A stretch of DNA of 25,828 nucleotides from an uncultured Rikenellaceae bacterium (GTDB taxonomy: Bacteria; Bacteroidota; Bacteroidia; Bacteroidales; UBA932). Shown here in pieces: positions 1 to 6,586 of the stretch. Numbering within the stretch: the first letter of the stretch is position 1; each line of letters begins with the position of its first letter. The position numbers were made by a program, and so were the translations under genes. The stretch lies in assembly GCA_937906485.1 (NCBI GenBank), contig CALCYB010000107.1, positions 1 through 25,828 on the forward strand, read 5' to 3'. The notes under the pieces were generated by a model. It saw only the letters and a list, made by a program, of their open reading frames with translations, did not search any database and was not told the DNA's origin.

Positions 1-1
1 C

Positions 2-859
2 TGCCATGTTGCCGGCATCATTGGTGCACACCACAACGGTGCGGGTATTGCGGGAATATGCGAAAATTCCGACTTAATATGTGTTGACTGGGATCCTGAA
101 TTTCCTCAACTCTGGATTCCCGATCTTGAGATTTATTTCGGCTTTTCAAGGGTTGTTGAAGCAGGTGCAAAGGTAGTTAATCTTTCACTCGGAACATCAG
201 CTTCAAAATTCAGCAATTCCTCGACTATTTTTGAAAGACTTATTACTCCTGCAGCATATTCTTATATGATGGGCTCGCTTCTCGCAAAGGGCTATGATTT
301 TGTGGTTGTTCAGTCGGCAGGCAACGGTGATATTAACGGAAATCCCGTTGATGCTGCCAATAACGGATGCTTTACGATAATTAATGAGGATAATGTTTTC
401 ACGGGTTCAAACAATGTTTCGCCTGAGGATATCGTCAGCAGAATTATTGTTGTGGCAAGTGTCGGCTTCAGAGAAAACAGTCGCTTCGTGCAGTCTTCAT
501 ATACAAATGTAGGCGAAAGAGTTGATATTGCAGCTCCGGGTGACAGCGTTTACAGCCTCTCAGTTGACGGCGGCTACGATTACTTATCGGGTACTTCAAT
601 GGCAGCACCCATAGTTACTGCCGTTGCATCGCTTGTCTGGTCGGTGAATCCGGAATTTACCGGAGCACAGGTCAAGGAAATTGTTTGCACCTCAACCGAT
701 TCTGTTGCGGAAATCAACAGAAGCAAGCAAATAACAGCAGCTACCAGCTTTTTTGATGTTCTCATGTTTTTTCTCCTTTATTATGTACGTTTTGTTTTTA
801 AATATAAATTATATTATATACTATTTCCAAAATTTAAGCAAGTTTCGAATCGAAAATAA
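2..859 (+). CDS. S8 (subtilisin-like) serine peptidase fragment, N-terminus off the window, C-terminus artefactual
   Basis: The frame is open from base 2, so the Met codon at 266 is internal and not the start. It begins CHVAGIIGA, which matches the residues just after the catalytic His of S8 peptidases (family pattern HGTHVAG, here with Cys at the Thr position). The catalytic Asp and His therefore lie off the window. Visible downstream are the oxyanion-hole Asn in QSAGNG (codon 323-325) and the nucleophile Ser in GTSMAAP (codon 596-598). Family-like sequence stops near VAEINR at about 720. The remaining codons to the stop at 857-859 are the antisense of an unrelated gene start and its promoter, so the last 45 or so residues are not genuine. 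Base composition and codon use differ from the Bacteroidota core. An S8 peptidase is sure; the host is inferred to be a Clostridia-type bacterium. Confidence 0.8.
   Translation, partial: CHVAGIIGAHHNGAGIAGICENSDLICVDWDPEFPQLWIPDLEIYFGFSRVVEAGAKVVNLSLGTSASKFSNSSTIFERLITPAAYSYMMGSLLAKGYDFVVVQSAGNGDINGNPVDAANNGCFTIINEDNVFTGSNNVSPEDIVSRIIVVASVGFRENSRFVQSSYTNVGERVDIAAPGDSVYSLSVDGGYDYLSGTSMAAPIVTAVASLVWSVNPEFTGAQVKEIVCTSTDSVAEINRSKQITAATSFFDVLMFFLLYYVRFVFKYKLYYILFPKFKQVSNRK
702..720. repeat. Short inverted repeat at a probable fold-back junction
   Basis: CTGTTG (702-707) and CAACAG (715-720) form a 6-bp hairpin with a 7-base loop, exactly where the plus-strand S8 reading and the minus-strand signal-peptide reading meet. 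Microhomology of this kind is typical of inverted chimeras made during whole-genome amplification or assembly. Confidence 0.5.
702..765 (-). CDS. 5' end of a secreted-protein gene (signal peptide only), cut by an inverted junction
   Basis: On the minus strand an ATG at 765 follows an AAAGGAG ribosome-binding site (773-779) at 7 bases and opens MRTSKKLVAAVICLLLLISA, a textbook signal peptide with a Lys/Arg n-region and a hydrophobic core. After about 20 residues the frame only reads the antisense of the S8 peptidase, so the real gene is cut here. A sigma-70-like promoter lies upstream. It may be the start of the same S8 peptidase gene folded back on itself; that is inference. Confidence 0.55.
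813..841 (-). promoter_or_regulatory. Sigma-70/SigA-type promoter for the signal-peptide gene
   Basis: Read on the minus strand, TTGCTT (836-841) and a perfect TATAAT (813-818) are separated by exactly 17 bases. This is a Firmicutes-style promoter about 50 bases upstream of the ATG at 765. It differs from the TAnnTTTG elements in the rest of the window, which supports a foreign origin for this end. Confidence 0.6.
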
Positions 860-863
860 ATGT

Positions 864-902
864 GTCCCCTTTGCGACATTTTGCCTCAATGGGGACTGTC
901 CC
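864..902. repeat. GGGAC/GTCCC palindromic repeat (REP-like)
   Basis: GTCCCC at 864-869 faces GGGGAC at 891-896, and GGGACTGTCCC at 892-902 is itself an 11-base odd palindrome. Short GGGAC...GTCCC repeats of this sort are common between genes in Clostridia. This one directly abuts the stop codon of the M24 peptidase fragment and could form a hairpin. No transposase is adjacent. Confidence 0.45.
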
Positions 903-1245
903 TAAATCACTACATATCCTTTTTCAGATTTTGTAAGTGGTATACAATCTGTTTTTGTTATCAAAACAGTGTCTTCTATTCTAATTCCATATCTTCCTGG
1001 CAAATAAATTCCTGGTTCATCTGTAACTACCATATTTTCTTTTAAAAAGCTTTCATTTCTTGAATTTATATTAGGCATTTCATGTATATCCAGTCCAACT
1101 CCATGTCCTAGTCCATGTATCAATATATAATTGTTCAGTTTATAGCTATCTTCTACACCTTTTGAAAGTGTTTTTATGGTATAATTACTTCTCATTGAGT
1201 CTAATACATTTTTTTGATTTTTCAAAACTAAATTATAAACTGCAA
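902..1245 (-). other. C-terminal third of an M24 metallopeptidase (Xaa-Pro aminopeptidase type) joined in frame to coaX
   Basis: About the last 106 residues of the chimeric reading frame are M24 sequence. HGLGHGVGLDIHE holds the metal-binding His, TDEPGIYLPG one metal-binding Glu and GIRIEDTVL the last one; the two Asp ligands of the family would lie in the missing N-terminal part. The end (KSEKGYVVI, then TAG at 904-902) looks like a natural C-terminus. The DNA is strikingly AT-rich compared with coaX next to it. The join falls in or near a VYNLVL stretch that fits both proteins, so the breakpoint is somewhere between about 1222 and 1250. The segment looks like low-GC Firmicutes DNA. It cannot be an active peptidase as it stands. 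Confidence 0.75.
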
Positions 1246-1906
1246 ATATGGGAGTTTTCAACTTTTCAGCAAAATAAAATGCATCCCCACCGGTAAAAAT
1301 TGGGATGTACTCCGGAAATCTCCTTAAATAACCTTCTACCTCAAAGATTATGCCTAAAACAACCCCGTTTTCAATCGCTGTCTGCGTGGAATGGCCAATC
1401 TCACTGACCGATACCGGGGGGTCCAGCAAAGGCAATTTGCCGGTATATTCGTGCAAGGCGCGAAAACGGGTCTTGAGTCCCAAGGAAATGTTACCACCTT
1501 CAAAAACCCCTTCCCTACTGACCCTGTCCATGGTAATGGCAGTACCGAAATCAATGATGAGCAAGGGTTGGTCCGGAAACAGCACCCTGGCTCCCACGGC
1601 AGCAGCCAGGCGGTCGGCTCCCAAGGTTTGGGGCGTAGCATAGCCGTTAACCAGGTTGGTCGGGGTCAAACTGTCAAAACGCACGTATTTCCGGCTGGCA
1701 CCCTTGAGTGTCTCTTCCCAATCCGGCCTCACTGCCTTGACAGAAGAAAGCACCACGGTATCCACATCCTCCTTCCGGAGCATCTCCAGGACCCGCGATT
1801 CGGTTTCTTCGCCACTGCACCGGTGGATGGTTTCCAATTTACCGGACCGGACATAGGCCATCTTGGTGCAGGTGTTGCCTACATCCACAATCAAATGTTT
1901 CTTCAT
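902..1906 (-). CDS. coaX: Type III pantothenate kinase, C-terminus replaced by an M24 peptidase fragment (chimeric)
   Basis: CoaX phosphorylates pantothenate in the first step of coenzyme A synthesis. From the ATG at 1906 the first ~228 residues carry the family motifs: phosphate-binding DVGNT (8-12), GADR (96-99), DFGTA (119-123) and IFTGGDA (203-209). The family is about 240-260 residues long, so only the last 15 or so are lost before the frame runs into M24 peptidase sequence. A GTG at 1909 is also possible, but the ATG shares one base with the mfd stop (TGATG), the usual mark of translational coupling, so I prefer it. The gene lies directly downstream of mfd in one operon. The 334-residue product should not be read as a bifunctional enzyme: the peptidase part lacks two metal ligands, and the base composition changes at the join. 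Confidence 0.85.
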   Translation of the reverse strand: MKKHLIVDVGNTCTKMAYVRSGKLETIHRCSGEETESRVLEMLRKEDVDTVVLSSVKAVRPDWEETLKGASRKYVRFDSLTPTNLVNGYATPQTLGADRLAAAVGARVLFPDQPLLIIDFGTAITMDRVSREGVFEGGNISLGLKTRFRALHEYTGKLPLLDPPVSVSEIGHSTQTAIENGVVLGIIFEVEGYLRRFPEYIPIFTGGDAFYFAEKLKTPIFAVYNLVLKNQKNVLDSMRSNYTIKTLSKGVEDSYKLNNYILIHGLGHGVGLDIHEMPNINSRNESFLKENMVVTDEPGIYLPGRYGIRIEDTVLITKTDCIPLTKSEKGYVVI

Positions 1907-4900
1907 CACAATTTATGAATTACGTTGTAAGCTCCTTTGACCGTTCTGACAGCGTCCACACTCAAGCAAAGTTTCCCACCTTCTTCCTTGAGCACATAAC
2001 GGTTCTTGTCCTTTTCTGAAAGGCGTTGCAACAGATCCAGAAAGACGGTGGACCGGAAATAAGGAGATTGCTGGTCAAATATGAAATAAGCTTTTAACTG
2101 CTCGTTTTTCAGCACCACTTTTTCAAATCCTTTTTCACGGGCCGCCTGCCGCAGACGGACCACATAGGCAAGTTGTTCCACCTGTTCCGGTACCGGTCCA
2201 AACCTGTCGCGCAGACTATCCAGGATCTTTTCCAATTCCTCTTCCCGGCTGACGGCATCCATCTCCCGATAAATCCGTATCTTTTCGGCCATCACGTTGA
2301 TGTACTCATCCGGAATGAACAGTTCCAGGTCGGTCTCCACCGTAGCATCCTTCAAGAAGACTTCGTCTTCCTCTTTCTTCTTCCTCCATTCCTGGGGCAT
2401 CACTTCATCGCGTACCTCCTCAAAGGCTTCTGCCAAAATCCGCTGGTAGGTATCGTAGCCCATTTCAGCCATATAGCCGCTCTGTTCTGCCCCCAGCATG
2501 TTACCCATTCCGCGGATGTCCAGATCCTGCATGGCAATGTTGAAACCGCTTCCCAGTTCCGAAAAGGCCTCGATGGCCTTGATTCTCCGCAATGCGTCAT
2601 CGCTCAGGGAAGTCGCAGGAGGAACGATCAGGTAACAGAACGCTTTCCGGTTGGATCGGCCTACCCTACCCCTCAACTGATGAAGGTCACTGAGCCCGAA
2701 GCAATGGGCCTGGTTAATGATGATGGTATTGACGTTCGGGATGTCAATGCCGTTTTCCACAATGGTTGTGGCCAGCAACAAATCATAATCGCCGGCAATA
2801 AAATCCAACACCCTTTTTTCCATTTCACGGGGATCCATCTGCCCATGAGCAACACAGATCTTGATATCGGGCACAATCCTCAGCAGAATTTCCTCCACTT
2901 CCAGAATGTCTTCCACCCGGTTATGCACGTAGATGACCTGTCCTCCCCTGCCTACTTCGTAGCCGATGATTTCTCGGATCAGGTCCTTGTCAAAGTCAAT
3001 GATTTCGGTCTGTACCGGCAGACGGTTCGGCGGAGGAGTATTGATGATGGACAAATCCCTCGCTCCCAAAAGTGAAAACTGCAAGGTACGGGGAATGGGT
3101 GTCGCCGACAGGGTCAAGGTATCCACCGCCACTTTCATCTGACGCAACTTTTCTTTCGCCGCAACCCCAAATTTCTGCTCCTCGTCAATGATAAGCAGTC
3201 CCAGATCCTTGAAAACCAAATCCTTGTTCAACAGACGATGCGTGCCGATAAGGATATCCAGAGTACCTTTACGCAGCCGCTCCGCTATTTCACGCATTTC
3301 CCCGGCCGTCCGCATCCGGCTGACGTATGAAATCTCACAAGGAAAATCTTTCAGCCTTTCTTTGAAAGTATTGTAATGCTGCAGGGCCAGAATGGTGGTC
3401 GGCACCAGCACTGCCACCTGTTTGTTGTCCGCCACAGCCTTGAAAGCGGCCCGGATGGCCACTTCTGTTTTTCCAAATCCCACATCTCCACAAACCAGAC
3501 GGTCCATCGGATAAGGCTGTTCCATATCTTCCTTGATGGCCTGGGTCGCTTTGTACTGGTCCGGTGTATCTTCGTACATGAACGAAGATTCCAATTCGTG
3601 CTGCATGAACGTATCCCCCGAAAAAGCATAACCCTCTGAAAGCCGTCTTTTGGCATACAGACGAATCAGTTCGGCAGCCATATCCTTGACCTTTGCCTTG
3701 GTCTGGTTTTTTAACTTTTGCCATTGGGAAGATCCCAATTTACTGATTTTAGGGGGGTTTCCATCCGCTGACTTGTAACGCGAAATTCGGTGCAGGTTAT
3801 GGACGGACACCAGCAGAACCCCATTGTCCCGAAATTCCAGCTTGACCGCCTCCTGCATCTTTCCATTGACTTTGCTTTTTACCAGACCGGTATATCGGCA
3901 CACCCCGTAATTGACATGCACCACATAGTCCCCATATTTAAAGGAGTTCAGGTCCTCCATGGTCAACCTTTCACTCCTTTCTACGGTCCTTTTCAACCGG
4001 ACACGGCGGTAACGTTCAAAAATCTGGTGGTCCGTATACAGACACAACCGGGTCTGCGGATCCGTAAATCCTCCTTGGATGGTGTAATCCTTGAATTCAG
4101 GATACACATCAAAGGTGCCCAAAATGCTGCGAAGGCGCTCAATCTGCCGGCTGCTTTCACTGAAGATGACCACCTTCCAACCTTCTTCCAGATGGGTGCG
4201 TATATTCTCCGCCAACAATTCAAAGTTCTTATTGAAGACCGGTTGGGGATGGGTAGGATAATCATACACCCCATCAAAACGTCTTTGTGCTGCCTCTCCC
4301 TCATAAAGGGTAGAAAAACAGATGACATGCCCCTTGAAATCCTCCATACCCGGCACCTCTTCCAACAACTGTTCCCTTCTGGCCCAGACCGTGGCCCCTG
4401 TTTCCACCAAAGAGAGCGGATAGACCTGCTGTCCGGTCTGTTGCTTTTCGAAGAGGTTGGGATAAATATCCAGTTTCTGTACTTCCTCGATGGAACGTTG
4501 TGTGTTTACATCCATCATCTTGAGGGATTCTATCTCTTCTCCGAAAAATTCTACCCGGCAGGCCTTGTCATCCCCATACGAGAAAAGGTCCACTATACCC
4601 CCACGGACCGCAAATTCACCCGGCTGAGAAACAAAATCACAACGTTGGAAACCGGCACTGGCCAACAACGTCTTCAAATTTTCAAATCCCAGACAATCCC
4701 CTTTTTTTAGGGTAAGCAACTGCTGGGAAAGTTGTGCCTGGTCCGGTACAGTTTCCTGCATGGAAGCGGGAAAGGTCACCAGAATCAGGTAAGGAAATTC
4801 ACTTTTCCCCTTCATGTACTCATGCAACGCTCCAAGTGCCGCAGTCCGCTGCACTTTTTGAGAAGCATCGTGAATCCTTGTCTTCACTCCTTTGTTTTCA

Positions 4901-5145
4901 GACAACGGAAAAAAGAAAACTGCTCCTTCCTTCACCAGATGGTACAAGTCATTGGCTACCCCGGCGGCTTCGTCCTTATCCGCACAAATGACCCAGTGAA
5001 CCCCATCACGAATGACAGAAGCCATAGCAAAGGACCTGGATGAACCATGCAGTCCACGCCAGAGAATACGCACAGACGACTCCGCCTGATCCAGGTGCCG
5101 GGTGATTTGGTGGGTGATTTTTTTATCGGGTATAGTTTTCAACAT
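1906..5145 (-). CDS. mfd: Transcription-repair coupling factor Mfd
   Basis: Mfd is a cytoplasmic ATP-driven translocase that removes RNA polymerase stalled at DNA lesions and recruits UvrA. The 1079-residue protein has the full layout: a UvrB-like N-terminal part, a CarD-like RNA-polymerase interaction domain at about 400-460 (starting FKYGDYVVHVNYGVCRY), then the superfamily 2 helicase core with Walker A GDVGFGKT (553-560), DEEQ box (654-657) and SATPIPRT (680-687). The second RecA lobe carries ATTIVENGIDIPNVN and QLRGRVGR. A TRCF C-terminal domain follows. Length is a little under the roughly 1100-1150 residues usual in the family. It is the first gene of an mfd-coaX operon and is divergent from ruvB across a long AT-rich gap; a possible -7 element TAACTTTG on the minus strand lies at 5330-5337. 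Confidence 0.97.
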   Translation of the reverse strand: MLKTIPDKKITHQITRHLDQAESSVRILWRGLHGSSRSFAMASVIRDGVHWVICADKDEAAGVANDLYHLVKEGAVFFFPLSENKGVKTRIHDASQKVQRTAALGALHEYMKGKSEFPYLILVTFPASMQETVPDQAQLSQQLLTLKKGDCLGFENLKTLLASAGFQRCDFVSQPGEFAVRGGIVDLFSYGDDKACRVEFFGEEIESLKMMDVNTQRSIEEVQKLDIYPNLFEKQQTGQQVYPLSLVETGATVWARREQLLEEVPGMEDFKGHVICFSTLYEGEAAQRRFDGVYDYPTHPQPVFNKNFELLAENIRTHLEEGWKVVIFSESSRQIERLRSILGTFDVYPEFKDYTIQGGFTDPQTRLCLYTDHQIFERYRRVRLKRTVERSERLTMEDLNSFKYGDYVVHVNYGVCRYTGLVKSKVNGKMQEAVKLEFRDNGVLLVSVHNLHRISRYKSADGNPPKISKLGSSQWQKLKNQTKAKVKDMAAELIRLYAKRRLSEGYAFSGDTFMQHELESSFMYEDTPDQYKATQAIKEDMEQPYPMDRLVCGDVGFGKTEVAIRAAFKAVADNKQVAVLVPTTILALQHYNTFKERLKDFPCEISYVSRMRTAGEMREIAERLRKGTLDILIGTHRLLNKDLVFKDLGLLIIDEEQKFGVAAKEKLRQMKVAVDTLTLSATPIPRTLQFSLLGARDLSIINTPPPNRLPVQTEIIDFDKDLIREIIGYEVGRGGQVIYVHNRVEDILEVEEILLRIVPDIKICVAHGQMDPREMEKRVLDFIAGDYDLLLATTIVENGIDIPNVNTIIINQAHCFGLSDLHQLRGRVGRSNRKAFCYLIVPPATSLSDDALRRIKAIEAFSELGSGFNIAMQDLDIRGMGNMLGAEQSGYMAEMGYDTYQRILAEAFEEVRDEVMPQEWRKKKEEDEVFLKDATVETDLELFIPDEYINVMAEKIRIYREMDAVSREEELEKILDSLRDRFGPVPEQVEQLAYVVRLRQAAREKGFEKVVLKNEQLKAYFIFDQQSPYFRSTVFLDLLQRLSEKDKNRYVLKEEGGKLCLSVDAVRTVKGAYNVIHKL

Positions 5146-5537
5146 AAGGGTTCTTTTTTATGTTCATAAGTCCATAAAACCTGTTCATAAAACTCTTGAT
5201 AACTTTTGAAAACTCTTTTTTGAGAATGGGATTTTTCGTATATCCGAAATTCTTGTTTTCATTCCAAATTTCAAGCCACAAAGTTTTGGAAAATTTATCT
5301 TCAGTTTTTCAACAGTTATTTTATCAACACAAAGTTATCAACTTTATTCAAAAAAATGTTTAAAACTTTCTATTCTATTAAATTTTAACATCTTACAATT
5401 TTAAAAAATGTTGATGAAGTGTTGATAAAATGTTCATAAAAAAATATTTACAACTTATCAACAGTTTGAACACATCATCATCATATACTATTATATCAAA
5501 TTAAAATATATTATTTTTGTGGTTGATTCGGACAAGT
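5146..5537. other. AT-rich mfd-ruvB intergenic region with a DnaA-box-like cluster; candidate replication origin
   Basis: This 392-base gap is the only long gene-free stretch in the window. It holds eight related 9-mers: TGTTCATAA at 5161-5169, 5182-5190 and 5431-5439; TCTTGATAA at 5194-5202; TGTTGATAA at 5420-5428; and, in the other orientation, TTATCAACA at 5321-5329 and 5455-5463 and TTATCAACT at 5335-5343. TTATCAACA is one base from the bacterial DnaA box TTATCCACA. Between the clusters (about 5341-5412) is a nearly pure A/T segment that could be an unwinding element. Origin function is inferred. The alternative is a regulatory region serving the two divergent repair genes. Confidence 0.5.
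5512..5519 (+). promoter_or_regulatory. Bacteroidota -7 promoter element for ruvB
   Basis: TATTTTTG matches the TAnnTTTG element used by the Bacteroidota primary sigma factor. It lies 18 bases upstream of the ATG at 5538 and overlaps the in-frame TTG at 5517, which argues for the downstream ATG as the start. No clear -33 TTTG is visible. Confidence 0.45.
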
Positions 5538-6572
5538 ATGGAAATGCAGAAAGAAAATTTTGATCCTCGTCAAGCCAGGAATTTCAAAGATAGTGATTGG
5601 GATGGAAAAATCCGTCCCCAAGGCTTTGATGATTTCAGCGGACAGGATAAGATCATAGAAAACCTCATTGTGTTTGTGCGGGCGGCGAAAGGAAGAGGGG
5701 AATCCTTGGACCATGTGCTGCTGCACGGCCCTCCCGGCTTGGGAAAAACCACCCTGGCCCATATCGTGGCCCGTGAAATGGGCGTGAATATGAAGATTAC
5801 ATCCGGTCCTGTGCTGGACAAGCCGGGTGATCTGGCCGGTCTGCTCACCGGGCTGGAAGAAGGTGATGTGCTGTTCATCGATGAAATCCACCGCCTTTCG
5901 CCGATTGTGGAAGAATACTTGTATTCTGCGATGGAAGATTTTACCATTGATATCATGATTGACAAGGGACCCGGTGCGCGTTCGGTCCAGATAGCCTTGA
6001 ATCCTTTTACCTTGATTGGAGCCACTACCCGCAGCGGGCTGTTGACCTCGCCTTTGCGTGCCCGTTTCGGCATCAAGTCCCATTTGGAATATTATGACAC
6101 AGCCGTGCTGCAGAAAATCATTGTCCGAAGTGCCTCCATCCTGAATATCGGCATAGACACACAGGCAGCCCGAGAAATTGCCTGCCGCAGCCGGGGAACA
6201 CCGCGTATCGCCAATTCCCTGTTGCGCAGGGTACGTGATTTTGCCCAAGTCAAAGGAAACGGATACATTGATCTTCCGATCACCCAATATGCGTTGGAAG
6301 CCTTGAACATTGACCGTCGGGGCTTGGATGCTGTTGACCATAAGATCTTGTCCACCATCATCCAGAAGTTCAAGGGGGGACCGGTTGGCGTAGGCACCAT
6401 TGCCACAGCGGTAGGTGAAGATGTAGGCACCTTGGAAGAGGTGTATGAGCCTTTCCTGATCAAGGAAGGTTTTCTGCAACGCACCCCCCGCGGACGTGAA
6501 GCTACGGCACTGGCCTATGAACACCTGGGGCTGGTCCGTTTCAATTCCTCAGATTCAGAAACCTTATTTTAA
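5538..6572 (+). CDS. ruvB: Holliday junction branch migration ATPase RuvB
   Basis: RuvB is the hexameric AAA+ motor that, with RuvA, drives branch migration of Holliday junctions in recombinational repair. From the ATG at 5538 the protein has 344 residues, the usual family length. Visible motifs are Walker A GPPGLGKT (64-71), Walker B LFIDEIH (112-118), sensor 1 GATTRSG (161-167) and the arginine-finger region SPLRARFG (171-178). The C-terminal winged-helix domain reads GLDAVDHKIL through GFLQRTPRGR. An in-frame TTG at 5517 would add 7 residues, but it overlaps the promoter element. The partner gene ruvA is in this window but 17 kb away and on the other strand. The next gene starts only 14 bases downstream. 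Confidence 0.97.
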   Translation: MEMQKENFDPRQARNFKDSDWDGKIRPQGFDDFSGQDKIIENLIVFVRAAKGRGESLDHVLLHGPPGLGKTTLAHIVAREMGVNMKITSGPVLDKPGDLAGLLTGLEEGDVLFIDEIHRLSPIVEEYLYSAMEDFTIDIMIDKGPGARSVQIALNPFTLIGATTRSGLLTSPLRARFGIKSHLEYYDTAVLQKIIVRSASILNIGIDTQAAREIACRSRGTPRIANSLLRRVRDFAQVKGNGYIDLPITQYALEALNIDRRGLDAVDHKILSTIIQKFKGGPVGVGTIATAVGEDVGTLEEVYEPFLIKEGFLQRTPRGREATALAYEHLGLVRFNSSDSETLF

Positions 6573-6586
6573 ATACTATTACAGCC

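Noticed and set aside
266..859. A complete 197-residue protein starting at 266
   Set aside because: The frame is open back to base 2 with S8 motifs before the Met, and its last ~45 residues are antisense to a promoter and signal peptide.
902..1906. A new bifunctional pantothenate kinase/aminopeptidase
   Set aside because: The peptidase part lacks two of five metal ligands, base composition jumps at the join, and the contig also shows two other probable misjoins.
5511..6524. Long minus-strand open frame opposite ruvB
   Set aside because: It is antisense to a full, well-conserved ruvB and has no family motifs or start signals.
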